Origin: Actinomortierella ambigua | Taxonomy: Eukaryota > Mortierellomycota > Mortierellomycetes > Mortierellales > Mortierellaceae | DNA: 16,264 nucleotides | Assembly (NCBI GenBank): GCA_016098155.1 | Contig: JAAAJB010000710.1 | Span: 1 to 16,264 of the forward strand | Reading direction: 5' to 3' | Shown: piece by piece, positions 1 to 9,372 of the stretch | Numbering within the stretch: position 1 is the first letter of the stretch | Layout: each line of letters begins with the position of its first letter | The notes under the pieces: model-generated | Told to the model about the DNA's origin: nothing | What the model saw: only the letters and a program-made list of their open reading frames with translations | Database searches by the model: none | Made by a program: the position numbers and the translations under genes

Positions 1-21
1 AAAAAAAAAAAAAAAAAAAAA

Positions 22-976
22 CTTGCGTGCTGTGATCCTCTATAGCTTTCATGGTCTCCCGCTTGCTGACACGGCAGCTTTGCTCAGTGTCTCGGAATCG
101 AGCGTGGTTCAGTGAACAGGTAAAGACGTACAGGCGCTACTGGTGAATCAAGGGTTGGACATAGCCAGCATTGAGGTAACTTACTCTTCTGCAACAGTTC
201 TCTTCAGCAAAACTGGATCCGTTCTTCCTGAGGAAGGAACAGAACGGGAGATAAATGACTGCTTGTAGTTATTGAATATCTCAATCAGTATTCTCAATCC
301 CACCCTTGCTCCCTCCTCGAGAAACTTCAGGAATCACCCAAGGATCAATTCCCGGACCTCGAGAACATGTCGCTTAGCATCATTTGTAGTTCTCTTAGGC
401 ATGATCTGAAGCTATCAAGAAAAATGCTTACCAGGCGTGCTCGTGAGGTCCCTCCTCAAGAAATAGAAGACTTTAAGACTCGTCTGACACCGTGGTACCT
501 CTATCGAGAACAATTGGTCTGTGTTGATGAGGTGAGCAAGGATGGCCGCGCTGCTGTGCGTGCACATGCGTGGTCAATGATAGACTCTTCTGCCTTGTGA
601 CACTTCCATTGCACGCGGAAAGAGACTTTCGGCTATGGCGATGTTCTCATGTTGAGGCTTCATTGACTAGGATATCATCGAAAGTACCTTCAGTCAAGCT
701 CAGTTTCACAACTCAATTCTCAACCATCTCATACCTCACCTTCAGCCATGGCCCTTGCCCAACAGTATCGTTACCATGGATAATGCTCGCATCCACATGA
801 ACACCACAGTCGAAGATGCAATCCATTCCGCAGGAGCTACTCTCATCCACACTACTCCTTACTGCCCTCAATACAATCCTATAGAGCTGGGGTTTAGTTG
901 GTAAACAGATGGATTCAATGATATGCGAACACTGTGTATCATGTTTTACCCAAGGAAATGCTCCATTTCGTGTGTG
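22..976 (+). pseudogene. Broken IS630/Tc1-mariner (DD34E) transposase relic
   Basis: Remnant of a cut-and-paste DDE transposase. A helix-turn-helix region is readable at about 24-115 (LPLADTAALLSVSESSVV). It is followed by an in-frame TGA and a plausible GT-AG intron at 120-197, after which KTGSVLPEEG continues the family pattern. Frame 1 then carries a central block (about 257-597) with the first catalytic Asp in VDEVSKDG (Asp codon 526-528). Frame 2 carries MDNARIH (Asp codon 779-781) and YCPQYNPIE (Glu codon 884-886), separated by exactly 34 residues, the DD34E spacing of IS630 and Tc1-like enzymes. A further shift leads to VNRWIQ, a TGA and YANTVYHVLPKEMLH, ending near 976. At least three frame changes and several stops show it is dead. 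The N-terminus is not visible: the window opens with 21 A. Homology is from motif recognition, not a search. Confidence 0.85.
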
Positions 977-1449
977 ATAGTTCAGTTTTTTATTTATTTG
1001 CCACCTGACCACTGTGCCCCCCTGACTATAATCACCCAATCGTGACACTACCCCACGCTTTCTCTTCAATGGCGTCTCTTTAATCTCTTCATCGGTTTCC
1101 TCCACCTGCGGAAACAATCGTGCGGCAGTTCTCCTCCTTGCCATAGCGATGAGTCGCAGCTCATCATTCTCCTCATCTAAGTCACTCGACTCTCTCCTTT
1201 CCATGCTTTCTTGCGGGTAGAGTCATTGGAGGGAGCCTGTGAATATTCTGGGATAGAGAATGGAAAGGGGATTGTACACGTTGTTTGTTGTGACCAACCG
1301 CGAGTGTGCTTTGTGGGGGATTTCTGCGAACCATCATGTTATTCAGCCAACAACTAGCTGAAATGTACAATAAAAATCCCTGCTAATCTGTTTTCCATCC
1401 TCACTCTTCCATCGTTGCATCTTGTCCCTGACCAACGTTCGACCACATC
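977..1449. other. Spacer between transposase relic and BT1
   Basis: No gene is supported here. A minus-strand open frame starts at 1204 and reads MERRESSDLDEENDELRL, with an acidic start and then an Arg/Lys-rich stretch (KRKRG). It runs on into the antisense of the transposase relic, so at most its first 70 or so codons (about 985-1204) could be meaningful, perhaps the start of another decayed mobile-element gene. I do not recognise it. The part nearest BT1 (about 1378-1449) is pyrimidine-rich, as fungal leaders often are. An AT-rich AATAAAAAT stretch at about 1369 could be a TATA-like element, but this is weak. Confidence 0.4.
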
Positions 1450-2631
1450 ATGGAACTCTCTTATCCTGAGCTACTTCAATCTGAGCTTGGCAACTTGATG
1501 AAAATCGAATCCACTCCCGATGTCATTTTTCTTCTAGGTACGCTGTCGAGCACTTTTGACAATGCTGATGACAGAATCATGTGCCTATGATACATCCAAT
1601 GATGAGAACATGTTTGGGTACTCAAACGTTGGCCATTCTCCTCATTACCATTTAATGTAGGCAAAAATAAGATTGTTCGACGCGGCCACTCTACCATACT
1701 CAGGGTACGGTCCGAATTCTTTGCGAGCGCTCTTCGAACAAACTGCTGGAAGGAGACTGCTCACGATTACAAGTTTGTCAAGGAAAACATTGAACCTTCG
1801 ACATTTGACATTCTTCTTGAGTACATGTACACTGGGAGGATTGTCATTTCCATGGAAAACCTCTCTTCTGTCGTCGATGCCGCAGCAGAGCTTCAGCTGG
1901 TCGAGTTCTTTCCGCCCTGTGAGACATACGCCTGTAAGGAGCTGAGCTCGAAGACCGTTTTTGAAATGATCACACTCGCCTATCTCCATCGCCTGAATAC
2001 GCTCTGGTTAACAGCCATGGAATACTTTGACACCCACGCCGAGAGCTTGTTGAAAGAGGAGGGGTTTCTTAGTCTGAGTGAGGATCTCGTGTTGGAGGTT
2101 CTTTCGCGAGACTGTGTTAACGTTGAAGAGCTCGACATTTGGCGTGCGGTTGTTCGATATGTGTACCATAAATGTGGTCTCGACTACCATGAATGTCCTC
2201 TCCTCAAGATCCCTTCTTGGCCGGGCCGCCTTTGGGTAGAAATCATAAAGGGCGAGCAAGCAGGTCACGATCGCCTCACCGGGGGGGACATGGAGGGCGA
2301 GGAGATCAAAGACGGTTTTGTGCGCCAGCACGACGATAAGAGCCAGGATCTTGTGGTGGTCATTCGACAATCGACACTGCAGAGTCTGCGAAAGGCGATA
2401 CTGCCTCTTTTACCAGCCGTTCGGTTTTCTGGCATCAGGATTAATGACTTTGGGCGCCTGATTCAAGGCACACGCCTCCTCCCTCACGACCTCTGCATTC
2501 AGGTCTACGAGTGTCACGCACTGGACCCCGTGATTTCGGCAAATAGACGACTTGCTGCTCCGCGCAAGACAAAAGAAACCACCCTTGCCACCACTTCCAC
2601 TACTGCTGAAACCAAAGAAAAAGCGGCCTAA
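1450..2631 (+). CDS. BT1: BTB-BACK protein lacking the TLDc domain
   Basis: Exons 1450-1537 and 1661-2631 join to 353 codons (352 aa) with no stop or shift. The intron 1538-1660 (GTACGC...GTAG) is in phase 1, as in the four paralogues. BTB spans about residues 20-125: PDVIFLLG at 23-30, RRGHS in place of the usual AH-R motif, and YMYTGR near 84-89. BACK spans about 125-225 (FEMITLAYLHRLNTLW, WRAVVRYVYHK). A charged linker (about 225-258) precedes the conserved LVVVIRQ and LPAVRFSGIRINDFGRLIQG. The paralogues continue with a (P)RW...LPxDQW segment and TLDc; BT1 instead ends in a Lys/Thr/Ala-rich tail, and no TLDc remnant is readable to 3011. BTB-BACK proteins usually dimerise and bind CUL3; the target of this one is unknown. 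Start chosen because it gives the 88-nt first exon shared by all five genes. Confidence 0.85.
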
Positions 2632-3011
2632 CCAGATGATGGGCATGACATACTCCATCCCCAAGCCCAAACAACAGATGCAGCTAGATCTTCTATTCCT
2701 TCTATCTTTGCTGTGAGCACTCAAAAATTGTTGCATTGCCGTGGACATGTGTGTCACCAAGAGAATCAACACTCAGGGGTGCACTCAGGGGCAGGGCGCA
2801 ATCCTCTACCCTCCTCAGAAATAAAAAAAAACTCTCTACTGCATTGTTCTTGTCCGTTGCGGAGCAGAAATACAAAGAGTGCTCCACGTGCCTATTTGAC
2901 CATGGTGAGATTTTCCGTCGTCACTTACCTTTTTTACATTCTCTGCTCACTTTTCCAGAACTCAAGGACTTGCAGCAAAAAAAAAAAAAAAAAACTCCCC
3001 AGCTTAAAGCA
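2632..3011. other. BT1-BT2 intergenic spacer
   Basis: About 380 bp with no supportable gene. It should hold the BT1 3' UTR and the BT2 promoter and leader. An AATAAA-containing A-rich stretch at 2819-2830 is a candidate polyadenylation signal, and an 18-bp A run lies at 2977-2994 just before the BT2 start. Open frames crossing it on either strand have no recognisable domain and overlap BT2 coding sequence or its intron. Confidence 0.5.
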
Positions 3012-5205
3012 ATGCAAGTGGAAAACCATCACTTCCTCTCGTCAGATTTATCTCATATGGTCAACAACAGATCCAGGCACGATGTCCTGTTTTTCATAGG
3101 TAAGATGGCAGAAGACCTGGAGCTGTTGCTCATTTTTCAAGCCTCCTTTGTCCTTCAATACACGACGTTTCTTTTCGTTGTGCCAAAATTTACATTGCCT
3201 GATTTCATTATCATTTGCATTTCATTTTCATTTTTCATTTTCATTTGCATTTCATTTTCAATTCATTTTTCATTTTTCATTTTTCGTTTTCGTTTTATTG
3301 TTTTTATTAGGAAAAGATGACACCGTTCGCTATGGGCACTCACAGATCATCGCGATACGGTGTCCTCACTTTGATATAGCGCTGCAGAATCAATGGGGAA
3401 AGGAACCTGTCGCGGCTATTCGAAAACCCAACCTTGAGCCTCTTGCATTTGATCTTGTCCTTCAGTACCTCTACACCGGTCAGATCACCGTGCCGGTGAA
3501 CATGATCCCAACCTTTGTCGACGCTGCTGCCGATTTAGATATCCAGCATCTAATTTTGGCCTGTGAAGATTTTGCCTGTCAGAAATTGAATGACAGTATG
3601 GTTTATGACATGCTAGCCCTTGCGTCGCGTCACAACCTTGCAAGACTCTGGGGACTCGCAGTCAAATGCTTTGACACACAAGCGACAACTCTCTTGGAGA
3701 GCAGTGGTCTTGACAAGCTGGATCCGGGTCTGTTGTTGAAGTTAATTTCGCGGGCATCGATCAATGCCACTGAGCTTACTCTCTGGAAGGCTGTCTTACG
3801 ATATGCATGGGGCAAAAGCGGTATAGGTGGCAAGGAGTGCCCGTTCCTACCATTTCCAAATTGCCCTGGGCGCCTGTCGGTAAAGGTGGTACCAGATGTT
3901 GTAGGCCAGCAAGATGAGCCCGGCAGCAACAGCGGCTACGACAGCTCTGACTCAGAGCAGCGCAATGATCGTACAAACAAAAAGAACACGAAAAACGACA
4001 CGAAAAACGACACGAAAAACGACAACAACAACAACGATATCAATGACGGTCTCAGTAGAAGCAGTAAAGTCGAGACTAAAGACGTTGTAGTTAACCTCTT
4101 CCGTAGTCAGTTCGAAAGTCTAAGCGCCACGGTCAAGACTTTGGTGCCAGCCATCAAGTTCACGAGTATGGAGGCCGATGAATTTGATCGCTATGTCGAA
4201 GGCACTGGCCTGCTTTCGCAAGAGCATTGCCTGCATGTGTACAAATATCGCGCCTTGCATCACCCCGTCCCAGACCCGTTCATTTGTCCCTACCCTGATT
4301 TGGGCTGCTCAGGCAGTGAGATCGCTTCAAATATACCCCCAAGACTCAGACAGGCTTTGCTCTCCTGGGTGCTAGAGGCTTCAGGCGGGAAGGACAGCAT
4401 GCCAAGGTATGAAAACAGGACTCAGTTTACTTGGGTGGGATAGAGGAGCTACAGGCCTCTTAAAGAGCAAAAAAAAAAAAAAAAATCCGTGCAACTAATT
4501 CATTCTCTTTCCTACACGCCTACTTGAAGGTTTATCGCTAACCCCTTGCTTTCTTCCTTTTTGCTTGACAATAAGTAGAGGTGTCGCGGTTGCGACCTCA
4601 TCCTCAACAGCTTGTAGATCAATTACCCGAATTTACAAAACTTCCCAGGAAGGCTTCAGTGCGAAGGCGTTTCATGACCACTGTGACAACCATGGTCCAA
4701 CGCTGACCCTCGTAGCCACCGATAGTGGGATGATATTTGGTGGATTCAACAGCAATGCTTGGTCCACTGATGGAGGGTTCCAATGGAGCGCGACAAACTT
4801 CCTTATCCATTACAACCTCCAGACCAACAAGCTGCACAAATCGCATCTCATAGAGTCTAGCAGGCAATACGCTTCTTTTAATTCTTCCTCACATGGTCCA
4901 ATTTTTGGCCGCGGCCACGACCTTTTCATCTCAGGGGTGAGTAGCGAAAGTATGCTGTTTCTTGGGCGATGAGTTGACTGAAATGACTATCTGGCTAACT
5001 ATACTTTCTCGCTATCCTTCAGGACGGGAAACGCTGTTTCACAACCCCTCACACCTACAGCGGCTGGACAGGTCCAAGAGGCAAATATTACTTCGCCGTT
5101 ACTGGTTGTGAGGTGTTCAAGATTGTTTCCTCTCGTGGCCCGCCGCCATCGGATCCCGCTACCTTGCACCCTTCCATGCCACGTCCACCACACACAATAC
5201 TTTAA
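3012..5205 (+). CDS. BT2: BTB-BACK-TLDc protein with Asn/Lys/Asp-rich linker
   Basis: Exons 3012-3099, 3311-4406, 4579-4936 and 5023-5205 join to 575 codons (574 aa). BTB, about residues 20-125: RHDVLFFIG, TVRYGHSQI, QYLYTGQITV. BACK, about 125-235: MLALASRHNLARLW, LWKAVLRYAW. The linker (about 240-280) carries three TKND repeats and an Asn run, followed by DVVVNLFRSQFESL and the helical region VPAIKFTSMEADEFDRYVEG. TLDc spans about 415-548 (GFSAKAFHDHCDNHGPTLTL, FGGFNSNAWS, GPIFGRGHDLFISG); the last exon ends in a Pro-rich tail of about 25 aa that the paralogues lack. The 211-bp intron 1 contains a CATTTT-type repeat. The acceptor of intron 2 is uncertain: TAG at 4578 or AAG at 4575, both in frame. 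Probable role: dimeric ubiquitin-ligase adaptor with a TLDc module; inferred from domains only. Confidence 0.88.
3204..3300. repeat. CATTTT-type microsatellite in BT2 intron 1
   Basis: A pyrimidine-rich run of CATTT(T) units makes up the second half of the first BT2 intron. It contains an exact 20-bp direct duplication (3211-3230 and 3241-3260, spaced 30 bp), suggesting growth by slippage or unequal pairing. It sits just upstream of the TTTTTATTAG acceptor and may serve as a long polypyrimidine tract. Confidence 0.85.
3987..4035 (+). repeat. Coding 12-bp tandem repeat plus CAA run in BT2
   Basis: Three perfect copies of a 12-bp unit (CACGAAAAACGA) at 3987-4022 are followed by a CAA run to about 4035. 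They encode repeated Thr-Lys-Asn-Asp and then an Asn run in the linker between BACK and the conserved helical region. The unit length is a multiple of three, so changes in copy number keep the frame. Confidence 0.9.
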
Positions 5206-5233
5206 CCAATTCTTTGGCGTTACCCTACTGAGA

Positions 5234-5377
5234 TAGCACTCATGATTCTGGAGGTCTGTCGCTGTTTATCTGGCCAATTTTTTGTCAATACATGGCCCTC
5301 CTTGCTTGGTGCATCGTTTTGCAGAAACATCTCTGTTTGAACGTCTGACTGACACGCTGACCTCTAAGGAGCAACAG
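5234..5377 (+). repeat. Direct repeat copy 1 (Fanzor-like N-side segment)
   Basis: Shares sequence with 8998-9141 in the same orientation. Anchors are TAGCACTCATG at both starts, TTTGTCAATACATG (5281 and 9041), and a closing 42-bp block from TTTGAACGTCTGACTG to AAGGAGCAACAG (5336-5377 and 9100-9141) in which I count 37 identical bases. Both copies are 144 bp long, although the internal anchors are offset by 4 bp, implying compensating indels. Confidence 0.8.
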
Positions 5378-6002
5378 TATATAATAAGCGGCACCGCGAC
5401 TCCTCGGAGGCCCTTTTACAACGGATTTAACTTTCAGTTCAAAAAGTATGTCTGGGATGCATGGCGTGCACAACAAGAAGAGTTCAAGAAAGTGGCAAAC
5501 GAGCTACTGAAGGCTCTAGGTGTATTTATCGCAGCAGCAAGACATCCGGTAAGATGTTCATTCTCGCCATTGGCCTCTCACGAAGGCGGGGCTTCCTTCC
5601 CTCGATAGCTCATTCAGCAACTACTTCATCCTTCTGCTGAGCTGTTTATTTTTTTTTACTGTCAGTCGAGGACGCTTTGACTAGAACATACTTACAGTAC
5701 AATTCATAGGCTCGTTTTGCCATGTCGTAGTGGGATTAAGCGAACTCTACACTTCTCAAAAGTGTCCTCGTTGCAATAACTACTTAGCCTGGGTCACCTA
5801 TGGGCCTTTACGTTGTAGCACCTGCAAGCGAAGGTGCCATCTTGATAAGATGGCAGCCACCAACATCTGCAACATTTTGAGGAGATGTCTGAACAGACGG
5901 GGGTTGCCAAAGCACCTTCAGCCGGTGCGAGTCAACGGGTCTTATCCGTGGAAGAAGCGGGATAGCCCTGAGAGCAGCGGAGGGCGCAGATGGTGCAGGT
6001 GA
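5234..6002 (+). pseudogene. Decayed Fanzor/TnpB-like RNA-guided nuclease gene
   Basis: The 3' part (frame of 5730-6002) reads YTSQKCPRC...LRCSTCKRRC followed by HLDKMAATNI. This is a C-x2-C/C-x2-C zinc ribbon followed by the RuvC-III Asp with the (D)-x-x-A-A-x-N-I pattern typical of TnpB and eukaryotic Fanzor proteins, here with Leu where Arg usually precedes Asp. It continues to HLQPVRVNGSYPWKK and a TGA at 6000-6002. Upstream, an open stretch at about 5282-5550 gives SLFERLTDTLTSKEQQY and VWDAWRAQQEEFKKVANELL. A degraded middle (about 5550-5660) reads FILAIGLSRRRGF in one frame and SSFSNYFI in another, so the frame is broken between the RuvC segments. Known Fanzors are transposon-encoded proteins of several hundred residues, so this copy is truncated and presumably inactive. 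It begins 29 bp after the BT2 stop. Confidence 0.72.
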
Positions 6003-6568
6003 AATATCACAGTCACGTGACGAATTTGTGCTGTATGCTGCTGCTCTCTGCTTTCTGCTTTCTGCACCCTTTGCACCCCTTTACATCCCACCCCCATCCA
6101 ACCTTTACAAAATCCTACTTCTTTCATTATTCTCGCTGTTACCTTGCCAGTCAACATGCTCAATACTTCAAAGTAAGCTTGCATTTCTAAACGACATGAG
6201 TAACATGAGTAAGAAGGTTTTGACGAGTCCTTGGACATGCCTCTCATGGAGACATGCGTGTAGTGTTCATGGACTTGGCCATGTTGTGCCGTCAGCATAA
6301 GTTCTATGCAGCCATTGGGAGACCGTTATTGTTAGGGGTTCCCGTGTGGTGTCGACCTACATCGCCATAGTCATCACTGTATCCTACCTTTGATCATGCT
6401 TAGCAGAGATTGGTCAGAGGTTTCTTAAGAGAATCGTCGATATTGCAAAGAAAGCAGGGACATTCATAAAGTCTTCGAACTAACCTGCAATTTTTTTGGG
6501 TGTGGTGGTTGCTTGAAAGTTCAATTTGATAGGCTCTGCTGTGCCCTTCTCATTTTGGCTTTACTGTA
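6003..6568. other. Spacer between Fanzor relic and nuclease-like pseudogene
   Basis: No supportable gene. Positions 6020-6150 are strongly pyrimidine-rich and resemble a fungal promoter or leader. A short ATG frame follows at 6155 (MLNTSK) with a GTAAGC donor-like site, but I could not join it in frame to the next pseudogene. If the upstream gene was a mobile Fanzor, the first bases after 6002 are where its guide RNA might once have been encoded; nothing in the sequence shows this. Confidence 0.4.
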
Positions 6569-8837
6569 ATGCAGCCCGCCACGAAAAGCGTCAACGTACA
6601 GGCCATCGCACCCCGGCATGCCCTCCACGTCCCTGTGACTTCGGCTACCCCTGCCATTCGTTCGTCCTTGAAGCGGAGCCGACAAAGCGATGAGGACGCT
6701 GCCCGACAAGCTCGCGACGCGATTATACTGTAGGTTATTTTCATGTCTCAGGGTCGTATCCTGGAAATCGGAGCTATCGCGTCTACCGTTTCCATCGTAC
6801 TTCAGAAAAATTGAGCATCCAGGGGAGATAAGTTTTATCGGCTTTTTACAGGAAGCTGCAACGTCCTCCACGTGCAAAAGGGACCTTCACAAGTCATGGA
6901 CACTGGTCGTTTTACCCGCATTAAGAGACAGTGAGTCTCAGGTACTACTTGAAGCTGGAACCATATTGACGCAACGCTGGCCCACTGACAAGCGATCATT
7001 AGAGGCGATGCGATTCTGGCAACGCATGGAGGAGATATAAGCCAAGGAAAGACACATCCAGGCTCTCCATGTGAGCGTCTATGAGTAGGAAACGGTAGTA
7101 ACGAAAGCACACACCAAGGACATTCTTGAACAATTTTCAGGTGAGTCTCAGAAGTGATACTGATTTTTGGTGCTCGCTCCATTGCGTCTATCTGCGAGTT
7201 TTTAAACAGCCTCCGCTGAATCTCAACTTTACTTTTTTTTTTTTTTTTTTTTTTTTTAATAGACGTGGTCCATTCGCCAAAACGAAAGATACAGCAGGGT
7301 ATTACGCTACATCCAACGATCTGGCCATACGAGTATGTTAAACCTTGAGGAGTCGATAATTATATTTATTTCATTTCATTTTTGTAAAACAGATGCGAAA
7401 ACTTAGGCGAATCTTCCAAGGAGAACAAAAAGAAGACGAGGGCTGAAGACGAAGCTTCAACAAGCCGGGTCGTTGCAGACGACGCGACTACCATCTGCAA
7501 TCCTCAAGAGAGGACAGACAAGTCTGACGGTGAAGATGACAGCACGTCTCTAGAGGCTAAGCTACAACCTCACTTCAGTCTAGACTCTGCACGCCGCATC
7601 AAGCTCACCTTAGCCGGATTCGATGTTGGTGCTGCCTTCAGGCTTCTGCAGGAGGAGGCCGCCCCCTTCGTCAACGACGACACGCTCAAAGTGTCGATCA
7701 AGAAGTTGTACTTGATGCTGTAGGTTCTTGTATGATAAGCTTCGTGGCACTGTCTAGCGCGTGTACACCGGCGTGCAGCCTTCGACCTATAAGCGCCCAC
7801 ATAGGTCGCAATTCAATATGGGATACTCCGAAACGCCTTCCAGGAATGTCAACCGAAACATATCGCAACATATTGTCAGAGATCAAGCTCGCAGTGATTC
7901 GGCTTTCTTTTGAGAAAACACGCCTGTTCTTGGATCTCTCGCGTGAGCTTGCAGAAAACGGTCGCGTGCGATCCCGTGTACTTGAGACGGAGGAAGAGGA
8001 GGACCTGCTGCACCTGTTCCAAGATCTGTAAGTGTTTCGTTTCCGATGTTTGGTGTCATCCCAACATTCCACTTTTTTGCTCACTTTTTTTTTCTTTTTA
8101 CTTAACAGTTCTAGGAAGCTTCCGCCCGTAGCATTGCACTCCATGGTTGACGATGAGGACACGTATAGCCATGGGGCTCTTGACTTGCTGATGTCCCTAC
8201 TCTTTCCCACATCGGACACGGAATAGTATCTCTCGTATGCCAACCGTCCGTCTAAAGGCTCACGAGAGCGGCGAGGGGATGCAAATAAGCCGGATTGCAC
8301 AATTGTAAAGGAGCACTTTGATCTGGCCTTTGTAGAAATCAAAGCTCCAAAGGATGATCGCTGCACGCGCCTCTATATCCAAGACAGGTGGGCACTGACT
8401 TCTTTGGCGAAGGATACAATCGATATGCACTTGCGCGAGCGGCGTACCATCACTTCCGTCTTTAGTTTGCAGGTTTTTGGTAAGCAACTAATGTCAAAGA
8501 TGAGCAAAGCCTTTACCGTTTCCTTTCGACTGGAAGGATTAATCATTACTGGTGCCGTCTATATTGTCCTCAGGATATCAACTAGCCGTTCACGAACTTC
8601 GCTTCCAAGCTAGGCTCTTCATTTGGATTGAAATTGGAATTGGCTATCTGCCGCGCGACAAGAACGACACTTGCTGCCTGATTCGCTGCATGGAGCTACT
8701 CAACACCATCAAGGTATGAATAAATTATTGCTCTGTGGGAACCAAGCTAGCTAAGGCTTGTGTCTTGTAAGGAGCTAATTCTGCTAATTTGTTTTCTTTT
8801 CCAACAGAGCCAAATGGACGCCATCCCTGTTCGCTAA
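6569..8837 (+). pseudogene. Multi-exon pseudogene with PD-(D/E)XK nuclease-like core
   Basis: Reading starts at ATG 6569 (SSLKRSRQSDEDAARQARDA) and runs through TAG 6731 and TGA 6812, with clear coding between (RILEIGAIASTVSIVLQ; VMDTGRFTRIKR). A frame change near 6930 leads to WPTDKRSLEAMRFWQ, TAA 7038 and TAG 7086. Introns then fit well: 7141-7262, 7333-7392, 7720-7778 (acceptor uncertain), 8028-8108, 8480-8573 and 8714-8807, ending at TAA 8835-8837. The last third has one lesion, TAG 8224-8226. After it comes PDCTIVKEHFDLAFVEIKAPK split as PDCT...(Asp 8293-8295)...VEIK (Glu 8335-8337, Lys 8341-8343), the D-x13-E-x-K arrangement of PD-(D/E)XK nucleases, then FGYQLAVHELRF and WIEIGIGYLPRD. 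The nuclease reading is inference from this motif. Proteins like this are often carried by fungal mobile elements. Intact introns with scattered stops indicate fairly recent decay. Confidence 0.65.
7233..7257 (+). repeat. 25-bp poly-T tract before a pseudogene acceptor
   Basis: A run of 25 T ends 5 bp before the AG of the intron at 7141-7262 in the nuclease-like pseudogene. It acts as an extreme polypyrimidine tract, a feature shared with BT3 intron 2. Confidence 0.9.
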
Positions 8838-8997
8838 TACGTCCATTCTCCACCTCGGCGAGATCCAGACCATCTTCTTCCAGAGGAGCTTCAACCGCAG
8901 CCGACCAATATATCCCCGTCATCCCGACCGTTCTTTGGCTGCATTGTCAAGTCAAGCGCAAGTACAGGCAAGTCAAGCGCACGCACGTAATTGCTAG
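8838..8997. other. Spacer with a short imperfect tandem repeat
   Basis: Between the pseudogene stop and the second Fanzor-like fragment. No gene seen. CAAGTCAAGCGCA is duplicated imperfectly at about 8948-8981. The stretch may belong to one of the flanking relics, but I cannot assign it. Confidence 0.4.
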
Positions 8998-9141
8998 TAG
9001 CACTCATGGAGCCCCTTCACTGCTTAGCTGGCGAATGTGTTTTGTCAATACATGACCTTCTTTGAATAGTAAAGCATTGAATTTGGAAGATATCTTTGGT
9101 TTGAACGTCTGACTGGGATGCTGATCTCGAAGGAGCAACAG
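8998..9141 (+). repeat. Direct repeat copy 2: Fanzor-like fragment
   Basis: A second, shorter relic of the sequence at 5234-5377. One frame reads ALMEPLHCLAGECVLSIHD, then stops; another reads WFERLTGMLISKEQQHAV, matching LFERLTDTLTSKEQQY of copy 1. After 9141 the similarity disappears and the zinc-ribbon half is absent, so it is only a fragment. It lies about 230 bp upstream of the BT3 start and, with copy 1, brackets the nuclease-like pseudogene. Confidence 0.7.
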
Positions 9142-9372
9142 CATGCTGTTCTAGAAACCCGAGGCTGTGCATTTTTTTTCCTTTCGGATTGTGTGAATGT
9201 CAAGATTGACCTGGGTCCACAAAAAAAAAGGGGGGGGGGACATTGTCAACATCGACATCAAAGTCGAATTCTTTCCGTCGACACCCTCCCAACACAGCAA
9301 ACCGTTTCTCTCCCTCGCATACTGCACACTCTTGTCAACACCACTTCTCACGCCTCTCTTCATCTCGCCGCC
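9142..9372. other. BT3 upstream region
   Basis: Holds an A9/G10 homopolymer pair near 9220-9240 and then a C/T-rich leader (about 9270-9372), ending in GCCGCC directly before the ATG, a strong start context. No TATA box is evident. No gene of its own. Confidence 0.45.

Noticed and set aside
367..800. Two small plus-strand frames (367-600 and 570-800) as separate genes
   Set aside because: Both are pieces of the same frame-broken transposase relic.
713..1204. Minus-strand 163-aa frame as a real gene
   Set aside because: More than half is antisense to the conserved DDE region of the transposase. Only its first part remains as a weak lead.
1825..2631. Kelch repeats or MATH domain expected beside BTB-BACK
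   Set aside because: No Gly-Gly/Tyr/Trp kelch pattern and no MATH motif in any of the five proteins; the C-terminal module is TLDc.
3148..3310. Start of BT2 at ATG 3148 instead of 3012
   Set aside because: The segment is intronic: it lies downstream of a GTAAGA donor in a CATTTT repeat and encodes only Phe/Ser-rich low-complexity sequence. The 3012 start restores the 88-nt exon and the BTB first strand.
8224..8226. Stop-codon readthrough or recoding in the nuclease-like gene
   Set aside because: Four further stops and a frame change upstream make simple decay a better explanation than recoding.
7698..8366. Minus-strand 222-aa frame
   Set aside because: It is antisense to the exons of the nuclease-like pseudogene, crosses their introns, and has Ser/Arg-rich low-complexity content with no domain.
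8948..8981. CRISPR-like or satellite array
   Set aside because: Only two imperfect 13-bp units; no regular spacer structure anywhere in the window.
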